Shown here piece by piece: positions 62,918 to 64,000 of a DNA stretch of 64,000 bases. The notes under the pieces were generated by a model. That model was not told where the DNA came from. It saw only the letters and a list, made by a program, of their open reading frames with translations, and searched no databases. Source of the DNA: Paralvinella palmiformis (lineage: Eukaryota; Annelida; Polychaeta; Terebellida; Alvinellidae); NCBI GenBank assembly GCA_025642065.1, contig JAODUP010000050.1:1-64000 (forward strand), written 5' to 3'. Both the position numbers and the translations under genes were made by a program. Numbering within the stretch: position 1 is the first letter of the stretch; each line of letters starts with the position of its first letter.

Positions 62918-63028
62918 GGTGGCACACACAAACACTGTCGTATTCCACAATGTTTAAATGATTCACGAACAACACAAGGCATATACTTTCATCGGCTACC
63001 TAAGGATAAAACCAAAAGAAAAGCCTGA
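62918..63028 (+). pseudogene. THAP-domain fragment
   Basis: After TATATATAG the frame reads HCRIPQCLNDSRTTQGIYFH then RLPKDKTKRKA, a THAP N-terminal half (C-x4-C, F-H-R-x-P, K). A TGA (63026-63028) stands where the THAP Trp codon (TGG) is expected; the frame resumes IVKIDRALNPGQENL before another stop. A third THAP relic within 8 kb. Confidence 0.6.
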
Positions 63029-63135
63029 ATTGTTAAGATTGATAGAGCATTAAATCCTGGTCAAGAGAATTTAGACCATTATTGAGAAGAAAAAAATGTT
63101 TATTGGAATTATCACTTCTTAAAACCCAATAACAT

Positions 63136-63882
63136 CAAGGGTGTCACGTACTTCATTACTCTGCTTGAGTCGGGATTTTTCGAATAATTGGAAGTAACAA
63201 ACTAAGATTTCAACTAACTACTTTTACTATAACGAAGTAGTTTTATTTGCGGTAACGCTACTTTTTACTTGGTTACTTTCATTTACATCGCGATATATTT
63301 TCGTTGCTTACTTAGTCATAACATAGTCTTTGATTTAAGAGACAATTGATACAGTTGCAACAAATTATCATTACAACTTGTTACCAACTTAATTGTGTAT
63401 CTTTGGTGAATTTATGGTAAACAAAAATATTTTAATATGGTGTGGTATTAAAATGAGTTTTGTAAGAATACTAATATTTGGTATATATATTTCAGCTGAT
63501 GTTCACTGATATTTTTGTCAACCTATTTTTTGAAAGTTCACTTTGTTATACAATGTTTCAGCCAAAGCCAACTGTTTTCTAAGATTCATCGTATTAAAAT
63601 TTGTAATCACAGTAGCGACACCAACCTTGAGAACCAGCTTTTGCTGATGTTGAACAGGGGCTTTGTTCAGTACATCTGCATATATGTGGACGCAATGAAC
63701 TTAACGTGGGAACACGTGTCTGTGGACGCAGTGAATTTTGTTCACTCTTGTGTACTGTGTATTTGATTCTCATATTTTGTGTTACAATAAATTAAATTTT
63801 CTACTTTTACTTCAGTTACTTTTAGAAATTGTTTTTACTTTTGACTCAAGTAGATTTTACAAGTTTACTTCAGTCACCCCTG
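63136..63882. mobile_element. hAT-like MITE with CAGGGGTGAC ends
   Basis: The left end CAAGGGTGTCACGTACTTCA and the reverse of the right end, CAGGGGTGACTGAAGTAAAC, are inverted repeats followed by a shared CTTGAGTC. The arms hold ACTTTTACT / AAGTAGTTTT-type AT-rich repeats. No transposase and no clear 8-bp duplication. Confidence 0.6.
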
Positions 63883-64000
63883 AATTTAACTCTTGGTTAA
63901 AGCTTAAAATAATACTGGTATATTATTCAGCCATGTTGATGTTTCGTGGAAACCATGATCGTATCCTACAGAGCCCCCATAGCCTCGATCTGGCCAATAT

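Overview
The window is animal nuclear DNA: AT-rich, full of microsatellites, with GT-AG spliced genes and many tRNA-derived SINEs, LINEs, LTR retrotransposons and DNA transposons. The glycogen branching enzyme protein, the tRNA-SINE families and the THAP/YqaJ transposon all fit a marine invertebrate, most likely a mollusc. The species assignment is inference, not proof.

Three host genes can be supported. (1) At 6637-7629 (+), an intronless gene encodes a 330-residue type II membrane, glycosyltransferase-like protein. (2) At 11031-29388 (+), a complete glycogen branching enzyme gene (GBE1) has 15 exons that join in phase into 686 codons with all catalytic residues present. (3) At 38618-49875 (+), four phase-consistent 3' exons encode a Thr/Ser-rich mucin-like stalk, one transmembrane helix, and a cytoplasmic tail with repeated tyrosine motifs ending in a YENM site. 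Its 5' end is unresolved.

Layout. 1-6.6 kb: microsatellites and a duplicated segment, one copy of which carries an expanded 36-bp minisatellite. 6.6-8.0 kb: the glycosyltransferase-like gene. 8-11 kb: repeats. 11-29.4 kb: GBE1, whose introns hold SINEs, palindromic MITEs, two hAT-type MITEs with target duplications, and an LTR-like repeat pair. 29.4-36 kb: SINEs and an L2-like LINE (minus). 36-50 kb: the receptor-like gene. Its 8.4-kb intron holds a LINE split by a hAT element and an internally deleted Gypsy-type element. The next small intron carries microsatellites, and the last intron is almost entirely a 43-bp minisatellite with a 369-bp higher-order period.

50.4-61.5 kb is a four-level nest. 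A LINE is split by a THAP-exon-bearing inverted-repeat element. That element is split inside its THAP exon by a Gypsy-type LTR retrotransposon with near-identical LTRs, a tRNA-Leu primer site, a polypurine tract and a 5-bp target duplication. The retrotransposon in turn contains a decayed ISL2EU-like transposon with a THAP/DDE transposase (+) and a SWIM-YqaJ-PHD protein (-). 61.5-64 kb: G-rich minisatellites, another THAP fragment and a hAT-like MITE. No CRISPR array, operon or functional tRNA gene was seen.
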